Shown here one piece after another: positions 16,122 through 24,308 of a DNA stretch of 29,858 nucleotides. Under the pieces are notes generated by a model. The model saw nothing but the letters and a program-made list of their open reading frames with translations. It searched no databases and was not told the origin of the DNA. This stretch comes from UBA11855 sp035297385 (GTDB lineage: Archaea > Thermoproteota > Bathyarchaeia > Bathyarchaeales > Bathycorpusculaceae): contig DATGZD010000035.1 of NCBI GenBank assembly GCA_035297385.1, positions 1 through 29,858 on the forward strand, in the 5' to 3' direction. The stretch's first letter is position 1; every line of letters starts with the position of its first letter. The position numbers and the translations under genes were made by a program.

Positions 16122-16855
16122 CGTTTAGCCTCCTGCCAACCGAAGTATAATCTAAACTTGGATATGGCATCGTCAACTGTTTGCCCATATTTAATGAGGA
16201 CTTCTTTGTGACTGTTTTCATTTGGATTATCAACTAAGCCTCGGCAGCCCCAGCAGATAGTTCCCTCGTTAACACAGCATGAGTTGCAGCCTGCTCTAGT
16301 GACTGTTCCAACGCAATATTGTCCTCGTTCAAAAGCACAGATGTTCTCGTTTTTCTTACATTCTACACATACTGGATAGTTTGGAATGTCGGATTTCTTG
16401 CCAAGCAGAAGTGATTTAACGACTTGCAGAAATTCTTCCTTTGTCATAGGGCAGCCATATACATAAGCATCGACGGGTATTATTGCGTCTATGGGGCGTG
16501 CGGCATAAGTGTCGAATAATTTCGCTTGGTCACCGTAGACAGTTTTCCTTACTTCATCGGAATCCTTGTAGTTTTTGAGGCTATTGATACCGCCAATGGC
16601 AGCGCAAGAACCGATGGCAACAACAAGCTTTGCGTTTTTCCTAATCTGCTTTAATCTGTCCTCGTCCTGCAATCTTGTACATGAGCCTTCAACAAATGCT
16701 ATGTCGTAATTATCGCCATGTTCTTTCATGACTTCTCTGAAAGACACAATGTCGACTTGTCCAAGCAATGCGAGGATGTCTTCCTCTAGATTTGCGATTT
16801 GAAGTTGGTCGCCTTCGCAACCTGCAAAATCGAAGAATGCTACTTTAGGTTTCAT
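16118..16855 (-). CDS. hydD: [NiFe]-hydrogenase small (delta) subunit, with Asp in the proximal-cluster motif
   Basis: Electron-transfer subunit of 245 aa. The proximal [4Fe-4S] positions are C13 and, unusually, D16 (GCEGDQLQ, where the family has CxGC), then C84 in AIGSCAAIGG and C135 in YGCPM. An extra C59 (VEGSCTR) sits at a site that is usually not Cys. The C-terminal half holds C163, C166, C173, C181, C190, C193/C194, C201 and C204 for two more clusters. I start at 16855 (MKPKVAFFDF): it follows GGAGGC and the upstream stop at 16857-16859. A longer frame to 16930 only overlaps the previous gene. The stop overlaps hydA's ATG. Confidence 0.9.
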   Translation of the reverse strand: MKPKVAFFDFAGCEGDQLQIANLEEDILALLGQVDIVSFREVMKEHGDNYDIAFVEGSCTRLQDEDRLKQIRKNAKLVVAIGSCAAIGGINSLKNYKDSDEVRKTVYGDQAKLFDTYAARPIDAIIPVDAYVYGCPMTKEEFLQVVKSLLLGKKSDIPNYPVCVECKKNENICAFERGQYCVGTVTRAGCNSCCVNEGTICWGCRGLVDNPNENSHKEVLIKYGQTVDDAISKFRLYFGWQEAKR

Positions 16856-16856
16856 T

Positions 16857-18767
16857 TCATAGTGCCTCCGGAAGTCCTTTAATCTTTGAATAATTAAAGA
16901 CTGGACCATCTTTACAGACGTATATTTCATTCATCTGGCAATGACCACATTTGCCAACACCACACTTCATTCGACGTTCCAATGAAACGATAATGTGATC
17001 ATCTGGTAGTTTTCTTTCTCTAAGGTCATGGAGAACGAATTTATACATAACTGGTGGACCGACCACGATGGCATAGGTTCTGTCTGGGTCAAAATCGACC
17101 TGTGGAATTAGTGTAGTTATAACGCCAATGTTGCCTGTCCAATTCTCATTTTCAGGGCACCAATTTACCGTAGCTTTGAAATCCACATCGTCTCGGTTTG
17201 CCAACGCCACCATCTCTTCACCGAAAAGTAATTCCCTGGGTTCTTTGCAACCGTATAGCAATGTAACTTTTCCATAATCTTTTCTATAATCTAAGACATA
17301 GTTGAAGAGTGATCGTAAAGGTGCCATACCTAGACCGCCTGCAATGAATAGAAGATCTTTATGCTTCAAGAATTCTGCATCAAAACCGTTCCCAAATGGT
17401 CCACGAATGCCAACTTTGTCACCCTCATTTAATGTGTGCAGCTTAGTAGTAACGCTTCCAAGTTTGCGAACACAGAGTTCAAAGCTTTCTTTCTTAGTAG
17501 GCGATGATGAAACCGAAATTGGAGCTTCGCCTACGCCGAAAACTGAGACTTCAACAAATTGACCTGGTTTATGCCCAAGCTCAGAGCCATCATCAAGTTT
17601 AATTTCAAACAATGTTTCCATATGGGTCATAGGTTGTTTCTTAACAATGGTAGCTAGTTTTGGAACGTAGTTTATGCTTTCACTAGTCTGAATTTGCACT
17701 TCAGGCTCAGCGCCAGCAGTTACTGTACCTATCGTGTTATGGTACATATCGTTGAAGAGGTCAACAGGATTGGCAATATTGGGAAGACAGTTTGAACTAC
17801 ATCTGCCGCAACCAACACACGATATAAAGCCAAATCGATCATAGAGGTACTTACCCTTCTTGAAGTATCTATGTCTATATCTTGTTGGTCTTGTCGGTCT
17901 GAAATTTTCTCCTGAAGCGATTTTAGCGAAGTCTTCAAGTAGGCATCCGTCCCAAGTTCTTATTCTCTCGCCACTAGCCAACGTCAAGTCAGGGTTATCT
18001 TTCACATCGAAACAGTAACAGGTGGGACATACAAGTACACAGGAACCGCACGCTAAGCAGTTTTCGGAGTGTTTCTCCCAGAAAGAACTATTCTCATAGT
18101 TCTTACGTAGCAGCTCAGGTATGAGTTCTATTGGGCAATCAAACTTTTGCTGCGACATATGCATAATTTCTCGTTTCTTTTGACCCACTAACTGTATATC
18201 TCTGGCAAGCGCGTTTGTAACGTTTTTTGCGTATTTTTCAAGCAATTCTTCGCCTTTCTCGGAACCAATGTTAATCGCATATCTGTTGCCAAGGTCAGTC
18301 AACATAAGGTCGTACCCATATTCTGTAGTGGCTGTGCCCATGAATGGAGCAAAGCACCATTTCGACATTTTTTGCATATTCACGCCAATGATTATGGAAG
18401 AATTTCTCTTCTCGAAATAGTATGGGTCAGACTTGGTTTCTCTGAAAATCTCATCCATATGTAATAATGCAACAATATCGTAGGGATGAACGCCAATTAT
18501 CACCATACGCCTGATTTCAGCTGTTTGTCCTTTGGCGGAAAATCCTCCAGCCAAATCATACGTGAAGAGTGTTTCACGTTGAGGGAAAAAATACTTCTTT
18601 GGCGGAAGAAGCGTGACATCGTAATCCAACCTTAATTCGCTGGCGGACTCCAAAGGAGCAAATGCGAATTTGTCTCTCTTTGATTTTACGCCGATAACAT
18701 TCAGAGAATTATCGTTTATCAGGGCATTAACAAAACTGGCAAAATCCTCTTTCATGATTATTTTCAT
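16857..18767 (-). CDS. hydBG: Fused hydrogenase beta-gamma subunit (Fe-S plus FAD/NAD(P) diaphorase module)
   Basis: A 636-aa fusion of two proteins that are separate in Pyrococcus sulfhydrogenase. Residues 1-345 are HydB-like, with two ferredoxin-type motifs (C237/C240/C243/C247 and C317/C320/C323/C327). Residues ~370-636 are HydG-like: FAD-binding PGQFVEVSVFGVGEAPISVSSSP, NAD(P)-binding FIAGGLGMAPLRSL, and a C-terminal [2Fe-2S] site (C602, C607, C610, C618). It should pass electrons between NAD(P)H and the hydrogenase. The start at 18767 (MKIIMKEDF) has GGGAG upstream and aligns with the start of the Fdh-linked paralogue; a frame to 18848 exists but its added residues look non-coding. N-terminal Cys residues kept in the paralogue are lost here. 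Confidence 0.88.
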   Translation of the reverse strand: MKIIMKEDFASFVNALINDNSLNVIGVKSKRDKFAFAPLESASELRLDYDVTLLPPKKYFFPQRETLFTYDLAGGFSAKGQTAEIRRMVIIGVHPYDIVALLHMDEIFRETKSDPYYFEKRNSSIIIGVNMQKMSKWCFAPFMGTATTEYGYDLMLTDLGNRYAINIGSEKGEELLEKYAKNVTNALARDIQLVGQKKREIMHMSQQKFDCPIELIPELLRKNYENSSFWEKHSENCLACGSCVLVCPTCYCFDVKDNPDLTLASGERIRTWDGCLLEDFAKIASGENFRPTRPTRYRHRYFKKGKYLYDRFGFISCVGCGRCSSNCLPNIANPVDLFNDMYHNTIGTVTAGAEPEVQIQTSESINYVPKLATIVKKQPMTHMETLFEIKLDDGSELGHKPGQFVEVSVFGVGEAPISVSSSPTKKESFELCVRKLGSVTTKLHTLNEGDKVGIRGPFGNGFDAEFLKHKDLLFIAGGLGMAPLRSLFNYVLDYRKDYGKVTLLYGCKEPRELLFGEEMVALANRDDVDFKATVNWCPENENWTGNIGVITTLIPQVDFDPDRTYAIVVGPPVMYKFVLHDLRERKLPDDHIIVSLERRMKCGVGKCGHCQMNEIYVCKDGPVFNYSKIKGLPEAL

Positions 18768-19163
18768 GCTTCTTCTCCCGCTGCAAACCTCAGATTCCTG
18801 AGATTTGGTTATAATAACGCCCGTTCTGCAGAATTTATGCTTTGCCATTATTAAAGCAAAATTTTAACATTAAATGTTGAAAGTAAAACATGCTCCAAAT
18901 CCATTTTCTTGCACAAAAACTGAGCTCTTCCAAACAGTCCGAGTACCTCATTAAACAGTTTCTATAACACGGTATTGGTCAACCGCTCGAATGATTCGTG
19001 ATAGTACCCTTGGCGAATCTATACAGCTCCACTCCGTTGATACTATCTATACATCTCGGCGCCTCAGATGAATGATAAAAACGTTTTATGCAGCAACATT
19101 TATAGCTTGAAAAGGCTTACTGTTAAAAAAATCTAACTGATTCCAGATGGGGGAATTAGGTAA
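18768..19163. promoter_or_regulatory. Divergent control region between hydrogenase and formate dehydrogenase operons
   Basis: About 400 nt with no credible gene. A perfect 13-nt palindrome AACATTAAATGTT (18866-18878) abuts an AT-rich TATA-like element for the minus-strand hydrogenase operon. GATTCG/CGAATC (18993-18998, 19014-19019) and GATAGTA/TACTATC (19000-19006, 19041-19047) are further dyads, and ATCTATAC occurs twice (19017-19024, 19045-19052). ATTTATAG (19098-19105) is a plausible TATA box for fdhA, giving a leader of ~35 nt. I saw no clear GTTnnnAAC SurR-type site. Confidence 0.5.
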
Positions 19164-21242
19164 ATGGATAAAAAATCGAAGAGAGTTTTAACAACTTGTG
19201 TATATTGCGGCACTGGCTGTAATCTATACTTGCACGTTGATAATGGAAGAATTGTGGGAGCAACTCCTGTAGAATCTCATCCTGTTTCTCAAGGGAAATT
19301 ATGTATCAAGGGATGGAAAACCCACGAGTTTATCCAGCATCCTGAGCGATTGAAAAAACCCCTCATTAAGAAGAACGGACAGCTTGTTGAAGTCTGTTGG
19401 GACGAAGCGCTCGACTATGTCGCCCACAAATTTAAGGAAATTAAAGAAGCTCATGGTTCAAAGGCGATGGCTTGCCTGAGCTCCGCAAAATGTACGAATG
19501 AAGAAAACTATGTCATGCAGAAATTCGCTCGGGCCGTGCTTAAAACCAACAATGTCGATCACTGCGCAAGATTATGTCATGCCTCAACAGTTGCCGGCCT
19601 CGCAGCGGCTTTTGGCAGTGGAGCCATGACCAACTCGATAAACGAACTTTTGGATTCCAAAGTAATTCTCATAACAGGTTCCAACACTACAGAACAGCAC
19701 CCCATTATTGGCGGAAAAATATTGAAAGCCAAGGAGAAAGGTGCAAAACTCATAGTCGTTGATCCGAGAGAAACTCAATTGGCAAAATTTGCCGATGTTC
19801 ATCTGAGGCAGCTAAGCGGAACAGATGTTCCTTGGCTAAATAGTTTCATGCACGTGATTTTCCAAGAAGGCCTGGAAGACACAGAGTACATAAAGAACAA
19901 TCTTGAGCCCGAAGCTTTTGAAGAAATGAAGAAGCTAGTTACCAGCGAAAAATATTCGCCAGAAAGCACCGAGAAAATAACATCGATACATGCCGAAGAC
20001 CTAAGAAAAGCGGCAATAATGTTCGCCACAAACAAGCCCGGATCCATTGTCTACGCGATGGGTATTACCCAGCATATACAGGGAGTTGACAACGTCAAAT
20101 GTTGTGGTAACCTACAGATGATTCTTGGCAACATAGGCGTTTACGCTGGAGGAGTGAACCCGTTGAGGGGACAGCAGAACGTTCAAGGCGCATGCGATGT
20201 AGGTGCTCTCTCGAACGTATTCTCAGGATATCAACAAGTAGTCGATCTAGCAGCAAGAGCGAAGATGGCGAAGGCTTGGAATATCAATGTAGAAGACATG
20301 GACGACAAAGTTGGCTTGACCGTTGTCGAAATAATCCACGCTGCAGGGGAAGGAACAATCAAAGGTCTGTACATCATGGGTGAGAATCCAATGGTAAGCG
20401 ATCCAGACATCAACCATGTAAAAGAGTGTCTAGAAAAGCCGTTCCTTGTTGTTCAAGACATATTTATGACGCCAACTGCTGAACTTGCGGACGTTGTTCT
20501 TCCAGCTGCGAGTTTCGCAGAGAAAGACGGAACGTTCACAAGTACACAGAGAACCGTTTCTCGGATTAGAGCAGCAATTGAGCCCGTTGGCGAATCAAAG
20601 CCCGACTATTGGATTATCGGTCAAATTGCGAAACGAATGGGCTACGAGCACTGCTCATTTGCTGGACCGAAGGAAATACTGGATGAAATAAACAACGTCA
20701 CCCCATCATATGCAGGAATAACATGGGAAAGAATTGATTCGGGAAAGTTCCCATTTGGAATCGCATGGCCCTGCCCGAACACAGAGCATCCAGGCACAAT
20801 GTTCCTGCACAAAGACGGCAAGTTCACTCGTGGAAAAGGAAAATGTTTTGCATGCGAATACGTGCCTCCAGCTGAAGAACCTGATGCCGACTACCCATTC
20901 CGTCTGACGACGGGTCGGGTTGGCCCTCATTGGCATACTGGAACAATGACTAGGAGGTCAATTACACTTGAACGAGAAGCGCCATCCGCTTACATCGAAA
21001 TCAACCCAGATGATGCGACGAAGCTCGGCGTACGCAAGAATCAGATGGTTAAAGTCAGTTCAAGAAGAGGCGAAATTACTCTGCGCTCCGAAGTGTCAAG
21101 CATTGTTCCGCGAGGCGTTGTGTTCATTCCTTTCCATTTCGTCGAAGCCCCAGCAAATAAGCTTACGATATCTGCATTTGATCCAATCGCCAAGATTCCA
21201 GATTATAAAGTCTGTGCAGTGAAAATTGAGAAGGTTAGGTAA
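19164..21242 (+). CDS. fdhA: Formate dehydrogenase catalytic (alpha) subunit, Cys type
   Basis: Mo- or W-bis-pterin enzyme that interconverts formate and CO2. The N-terminal [4Fe-4S] site is C12, C15, C19 and C47 (CVYCGTGC ... KLCIKG). The active-site residue is Cys (C138) followed by H139 in DHCARLCHASTVAGL, the position of selenocysteine and His in E. coli FdhF, so this is the selenium-free form. GENPMVSDPD and the C-terminal pterin domain (TTGRVGPHWHTGTMTRRS) are typical. At 692 aa it matches small cytosolic FdhA without a long ferredoxin extension. The ATG follows AGGT. The next gene begins 2 nt after the stop, so it is co-translated with its diaphorase partner. Confidence 0.93.
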   Translation: MDKKSKRVLTTCVYCGTGCNLYLHVDNGRIVGATPVESHPVSQGKLCIKGWKTHEFIQHPERLKKPLIKKNGQLVEVCWDEALDYVAHKFKEIKEAHGSKAMACLSSAKCTNEENYVMQKFARAVLKTNNVDHCARLCHASTVAGLAAAFGSGAMTNSINELLDSKVILITGSNTTEQHPIIGGKILKAKEKGAKLIVVDPRETQLAKFADVHLRQLSGTDVPWLNSFMHVIFQEGLEDTEYIKNNLEPEAFEEMKKLVTSEKYSPESTEKITSIHAEDLRKAAIMFATNKPGSIVYAMGITQHIQGVDNVKCCGNLQMILGNIGVYAGGVNPLRGQQNVQGACDVGALSNVFSGYQQVVDLAARAKMAKAWNINVEDMDDKVGLTVVEIIHAAGEGTIKGLYIMGENPMVSDPDINHVKECLEKPFLVVQDIFMTPTAELADVVLPAASFAEKDGTFTSTQRTVSRIRAAIEPVGESKPDYWIIGQIAKRMGYEHCSFAGPKEILDEINNVTPSYAGITWERIDSGKFPFGIAWPCPNTEHPGTMFLHKDGKFTRGKGKCFACEYVPPAEEPDADYPFRLTTGRVGPHWHTGTMTRRSITLEREAPSAYIEINPDDATKLGVRKNQMVKVSSRRGEITLRSEVSSIVPRGVVFIPFHFVEAPANKLTISAFDPIAKIPDYKVCAVKIEKVR

Positions 21243-21244
21243 TC

Positions 21245-23119
21245 ATGAACAAACAAGTATACAAGCTGGAAAAAGAACAACTCGCAAGGTTCGTGAATAT
21301 CCTCAAGAATGAAGGCGAAGTGATTGCGCCCAAATCCAACGGAGTCGATTTAGTCTATGAGCCAATCGAACGTGCTTCCGATGTCGACTTTTCCAAAATA
21401 CCGCTAGACAATCCAAAGAAATTTGTTTTCCCTCTTACTGAGAGCGTTTTGGAAATAAGAGAAAACAAAATGAGCGCACCCGTTGAATCTGAGAAAAGAG
21501 TTCTCCTAGGCGTAAGACCCTGTGACGTTGCAGCTTTCAAATGCCTCAAAGCGTTCTTTGAAGATTACGCCAGAGAAGGCAAAATCACCGATCCACTTGT
21601 AACTTCCAAACTCAATAATCTAACAATGGTTGCCTACAACTGTCTAGAACCCAAAGAACATTGTTTCTGTGCAGCTATGGGGACTGGTCCCTTTGCGATA
21701 GATAACTTCGATCTTGCCCTTACCGATATAGGAAATGCTTACTTGGTTGAGACTGGAAGCGCTAAAGGCGAAGATATAGCTCGACGGCTCTCCCTGTCTT
21801 CAGCAGGTTCTGAGGATGAAGAGAAAAAAGAGGAAATTAGAAGACGCTGCGTTGAAGCAATGAACGTTAACTTTGACGTTGAAGGAATAGAGAACGTAAT
21901 AGTCAAGAAAGTGGATGTGGTTGCTGAAAAATATAGCAAGAAATGCATAGCCTGCGGAGGGTGTAACTTCTCCTGTCCAACGTGTTCTTGCTTCAACGTT
22001 ACTGACGTAGTTAACGAAAACACAATCCGAAGAGAACAATTTTGGGACTCGTGTCTCTATAGAGGCTTCACTTGGCTTGCTGGCGGCGTGTTCGAGCGCG
22101 CAAGCATCGACTCACGGTTGAAAAACAGGATTCTGCATAAACTTCTCTACACGAAAGAACATTACAACGCGTATTCCTGCACAGGTTGCGGAAGATGTTC
22201 ACAAGTTTGTCCATCATACATCTACATGGAAGACATGATTCAGGACGTGCTCGGAGTAGGAAAAGAAGAGGAAATACCTCAGAACCCCTACGTTCCAAAC
22301 CTAGCAACCATCAAGAACATCAGAAGTGTAACCACGGACATAAAGAGTTTCACAATCGAGTTTGACAGTCCTGATCTCAAAGAAAAATGGACTTTCAAGC
22401 CCGGCCAGTTCGTTGAAATCTCCGCATTCGGATATGGAGAGGTCCCAATTTCAATATCCTCATCACCCACAACACAAGGACAATTCGAAGTCGCAGTCAG
22501 GAATTCTGGAAAAGTCACTGCGGCCCTTCACAATATGAAAACAGATGACAAGATTGGTGTAAGAGGCCCATACGGCAATTCATGGCCATACGAAAAAATG
22601 AAAGGGAAGAATGTAACTATCATCGCAGGTGGAATCGGATTGGCGGCTGTTTCGAACATCCTGAGGTATATGATTGCTAACCGCTTGGACTACAAGAAGA
22701 TTCAATTGCTTTACGGCGCAATAAATGCAGACGCCTTGGTCTTTACCGACGAATACGAAAGATGGCGAAAAGCGGGAGTAGACGTATACATAACAGTTGA
22801 CAGACGAACGGAAGGCTGGACTGGAAACGTCGGGTTAGTGACAGGTCTATTCAATGAGCACCCTGCACCCGAACTTGAAAAAGTCGAGATCCCAGCCGAT
22901 GCAACTTTAATCGTGTGTGGACCACCAATAATGATAAACTTTGCCTGCCAAGACCTAATCAGAAATGGGTTCAAGCCAGAGAATATCTACATAAGCCTTG
23001 AAGGGCACATGAAATGTGGAATCGGCAAATGTGGTCACTGCAACATCGGCACAAAATACGTCTGTAGAGATGGACCAGTGTTCACCTTCGCAGAGCGGCT
23101 GACTTTCGGAGAACAATAA
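21245..23119 (+). CDS. Formate-dehydrogenase-linked beta-gamma diaphorase fusion (HydBG paralogue)
   Basis: A 624-aa paralogue of the hydrogenase beta-gamma fusion, placed 2 nt after fdhA. The N-terminal part keeps C93 (RPCD), C133, C140 and C142 (YNCLEPKEHCFC), probably an extra metal or Fe-S site. Ferredoxin-type clusters use C234/C237/C240/C244 and C312/C315/C318/C322. The C-terminal half binds FAD (PGQFVEISAFGYGEVPISISSSP) and NAD(P) (IIAGGIGLAAVSN), and ends with a [2Fe-2S] site (C591, C596, C599, C607). It should make FdhA an NAD(P)-reducing formate dehydrogenase, or a CO2 reductase in reverse. Cofactor preference (NAD or NADP) cannot be read safely. Confidence 0.9.
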   Translation: MNKQVYKLEKEQLARFVNILKNEGEVIAPKSNGVDLVYEPIERASDVDFSKIPLDNPKKFVFPLTESVLEIRENKMSAPVESEKRVLLGVRPCDVAAFKCLKAFFEDYAREGKITDPLVTSKLNNLTMVAYNCLEPKEHCFCAAMGTGPFAIDNFDLALTDIGNAYLVETGSAKGEDIARRLSLSSAGSEDEEKKEEIRRRCVEAMNVNFDVEGIENVIVKKVDVVAEKYSKKCIACGGCNFSCPTCSCFNVTDVVNENTIRREQFWDSCLYRGFTWLAGGVFERASIDSRLKNRILHKLLYTKEHYNAYSCTGCGRCSQVCPSYIYMEDMIQDVLGVGKEEEIPQNPYVPNLATIKNIRSVTTDIKSFTIEFDSPDLKEKWTFKPGQFVEISAFGYGEVPISISSSPTTQGQFEVAVRNSGKVTAALHNMKTDDKIGVRGPYGNSWPYEKMKGKNVTIIAGGIGLAAVSNILRYMIANRLDYKKIQLLYGAINADALVFTDEYERWRKAGVDVYITVDRRTEGWTGNVGLVTGLFNEHPAPELEKVEIPADATLIVCGPPIMINFACQDLIRNGFKPENIYISLEGHMKCGIGKCGHCNIGTKYVCRDGPVFTFAERLTFGEQ

Positions 23120-23139
23120 ACTCCCGTCGACAAAGAAAA

Positions 23140-23170
23140 TTTCCTTCTCTATTTTCCTTTTTTCTGCTTT
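23140..23170 (+). terminator. T-rich terminator after the fdhA operon
   Basis: TTTCCTTCTCTATTTTCCTT continuing into TTTTCTGCTTT lies 20-50 nt after the stop. It is a pyrimidine-rich archaeal-type gene end and comes before a separate promoter for the channel gene. Confidence 0.45.
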
Positions 23171-23194
23171 CTAGCGCCAAAAATGAATATATCA

Positions 23195-23206
23195 CAAAAT
23201 ATATAT
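23195..23206 (+). promoter_or_regulatory. Candidate TATA box of the formate channel gene
   Basis: CAAAATATATAT lies about 50 nt before the ATG at 23253, with the ribosome site AAAAGGAGC between them. This suggests the channel has its own transcript and is not only a read-through product of fdhA. Confidence 0.45.
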
Positions 23207-23252
23207 GCGCAAAGGATGCGAATAGAGGCTTTAAAAAGGAGCAAGAAACGGT

Positions 23253-24074
23253 ATGTGTGCACAATCTCCACCAGAAATCGCTCAAACAATCTGTGATGTG
23301 GGCTGCAAAAAGACAAAACTTCAAGTTGGGAAAATGTTTGTTTTAGCAATATTGGCTGGCGCATACATAGGCTTTGGTGCCCAATTATCTACAGCAGTCA
23401 AAGTTGGCTTGGCAGACAAAGTCGGGGCAGGTCTTGCAAATCTTGTCGGCGGTGCTGTTTTCCCAGTAGGGCTAATATTGGTCGTAATAGGTGGCGCTGA
23501 ACTTTTCACAGGAAATAATCTCATTAGCCTTGCTTGCTGTCATGGAAAAGCCGCTTGGTCCGGACTCTTAAAAAACTGGGTCGTGGTTTACATTGGAAAT
23601 TTCGTAGGTTCTATTGTGCTAGCTCTCATAATCTACTTAGGCTTCTATGCATCCATGAACCCAGCAGAACCAACCGCATTGGCTAATCTTGCATTAACCA
23701 CCGCAAATGCAAAAGTCAGTTTGCCGTTCATTGACGCGGTAGCAAGAGGCATCGCATGTAACTGGCTAGTTTGCTTAGCAGTTTGGCTCGCAGCTTCCTC
23801 AAAAGACACTATAGGAAAAATATTTGCCATATTCTTTCCCATCATGGCTTTTGTTGCAATGGGCTTAGAACATAGCATCGCAAACATGTACTTCATTCCT
23901 ATTGGATTATTCATAAAAGACTTTACAGGCGTAGCTACTACTGGAGCCAACTTGAACTGGGTCGGGTTCTTAGTAAACAATTTGTTGCCAGTAACTATCG
24001 GAAACATAATTGGCGGCGTTGTCTTCGTTGCAGTGCTCTATTGGTATGCTTACCTCAAAGGTAAAGCAGACTAA
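23253..24074 (+). CDS. fdhC: Formate/nitrite-transporter family channel (FdhC-like)
   Basis: A 273-aa membrane protein with six helices of the FocA/FdhC/NirC family, which form pentameric anion channels. Family segments are visible: GAYIGFGAQLS, GGAVFPVGLILVVIGGAELFTGNN, ARGIACNWLVCLAVWLA and GLEHSIANMYFIPIGLFI; the His in LEHSIANM is the central pore residue position. Position just after fdhA and its diaphorase makes formate the most likely substrate. The ATG follows AAGGAG with normal spacing. An N-terminal cytosolic stretch has two Cys of no known role. Nitrite or hydrosulfide transport is possible in the family but less likely here. Confidence 0.92.
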   Translation: MCAQSPPEIAQTICDVGCKKTKLQVGKMFVLAILAGAYIGFGAQLSTAVKVGLADKVGAGLANLVGGAVFPVGLILVVIGGAELFTGNNLISLACCHGKAAWSGLLKNWVVVYIGNFVGSIVLALIIYLGFYASMNPAEPTALANLALTTANAKVSLPFIDAVARGIACNWLVCLAVWLAASSKDTIGKIFAIFFPIMAFVAMGLEHSIANMYFIPIGLFIKDFTGVATTGANLNWVGFLVNNLLPVTIGNIIGGVVFVAVLYWYAYLKGKAD

Positions 24075-24076
24075 CT

Positions 24077-24110
24077 GGGGGTTCATAGCCTCCCCTTCTT
24101 TTTTGTTTTA
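24077..24110 (+). terminator. Hairpin plus T-tract terminator after fdhC
   Basis: GGGGG (24077-24081) can pair with TCCCC (24091-24095), one pair being G-T, followed directly by TTCTTTTTTGTTTTA. It looks like an intrinsic terminator and separates the formate genes from the Hdr/Mvh operon. Confidence 0.55.
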
Positions 24111-24202
24111 TCCAATATTTCCAAAATACTTCAAAATAGCACTAGTTTTTGAAGAAAGCTTGCCTAAAAATTCACTTTTGGATTGAACTAACCCAAATAA
24201 AC

Positions 24203-24230
24203 GTTACCGAAACTTTATGTAGTGGTAATG
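24203..24230 (+). promoter_or_regulatory. Candidate hdrC operon promoter inside an inverted repeat
   Basis: A BRE/TATA-like unit CCGAAACTTTATGT (24207-24220) is bracketed by CGTTACC (24202-24208) and GGTAATG (24224-24230), which are inverted repeats matching at six of seven bases. A regulator bound here would compete with TBP/TFB. It lies ~90 nt before the preferred hdrC start. Confidence 0.4.
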
Positions 24231-24308
24231 GGCTTTTTGAACCTTTAACCACAAGTGGTTCCAAGGAAAAATCGAAGAACCCCTCGAAAAATATGTGAGG
24301 AAAAAAAA

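Noticed and set aside
16856..16930. Upstream extension of the hydrogenase small subunit to 16930
   Set aside because: The added residues lie within the end of the beta-gamma gene; the ATG at 16855 has a good ribosome site and the family N-terminus.
19065..19139. Possible C/D box RNA (ATGATA ... CTGA)
   Set aside because: The C box has a mismatch, no internal C'/D' pair is clear, and the stretch overlaps the probable fdhA promoter.
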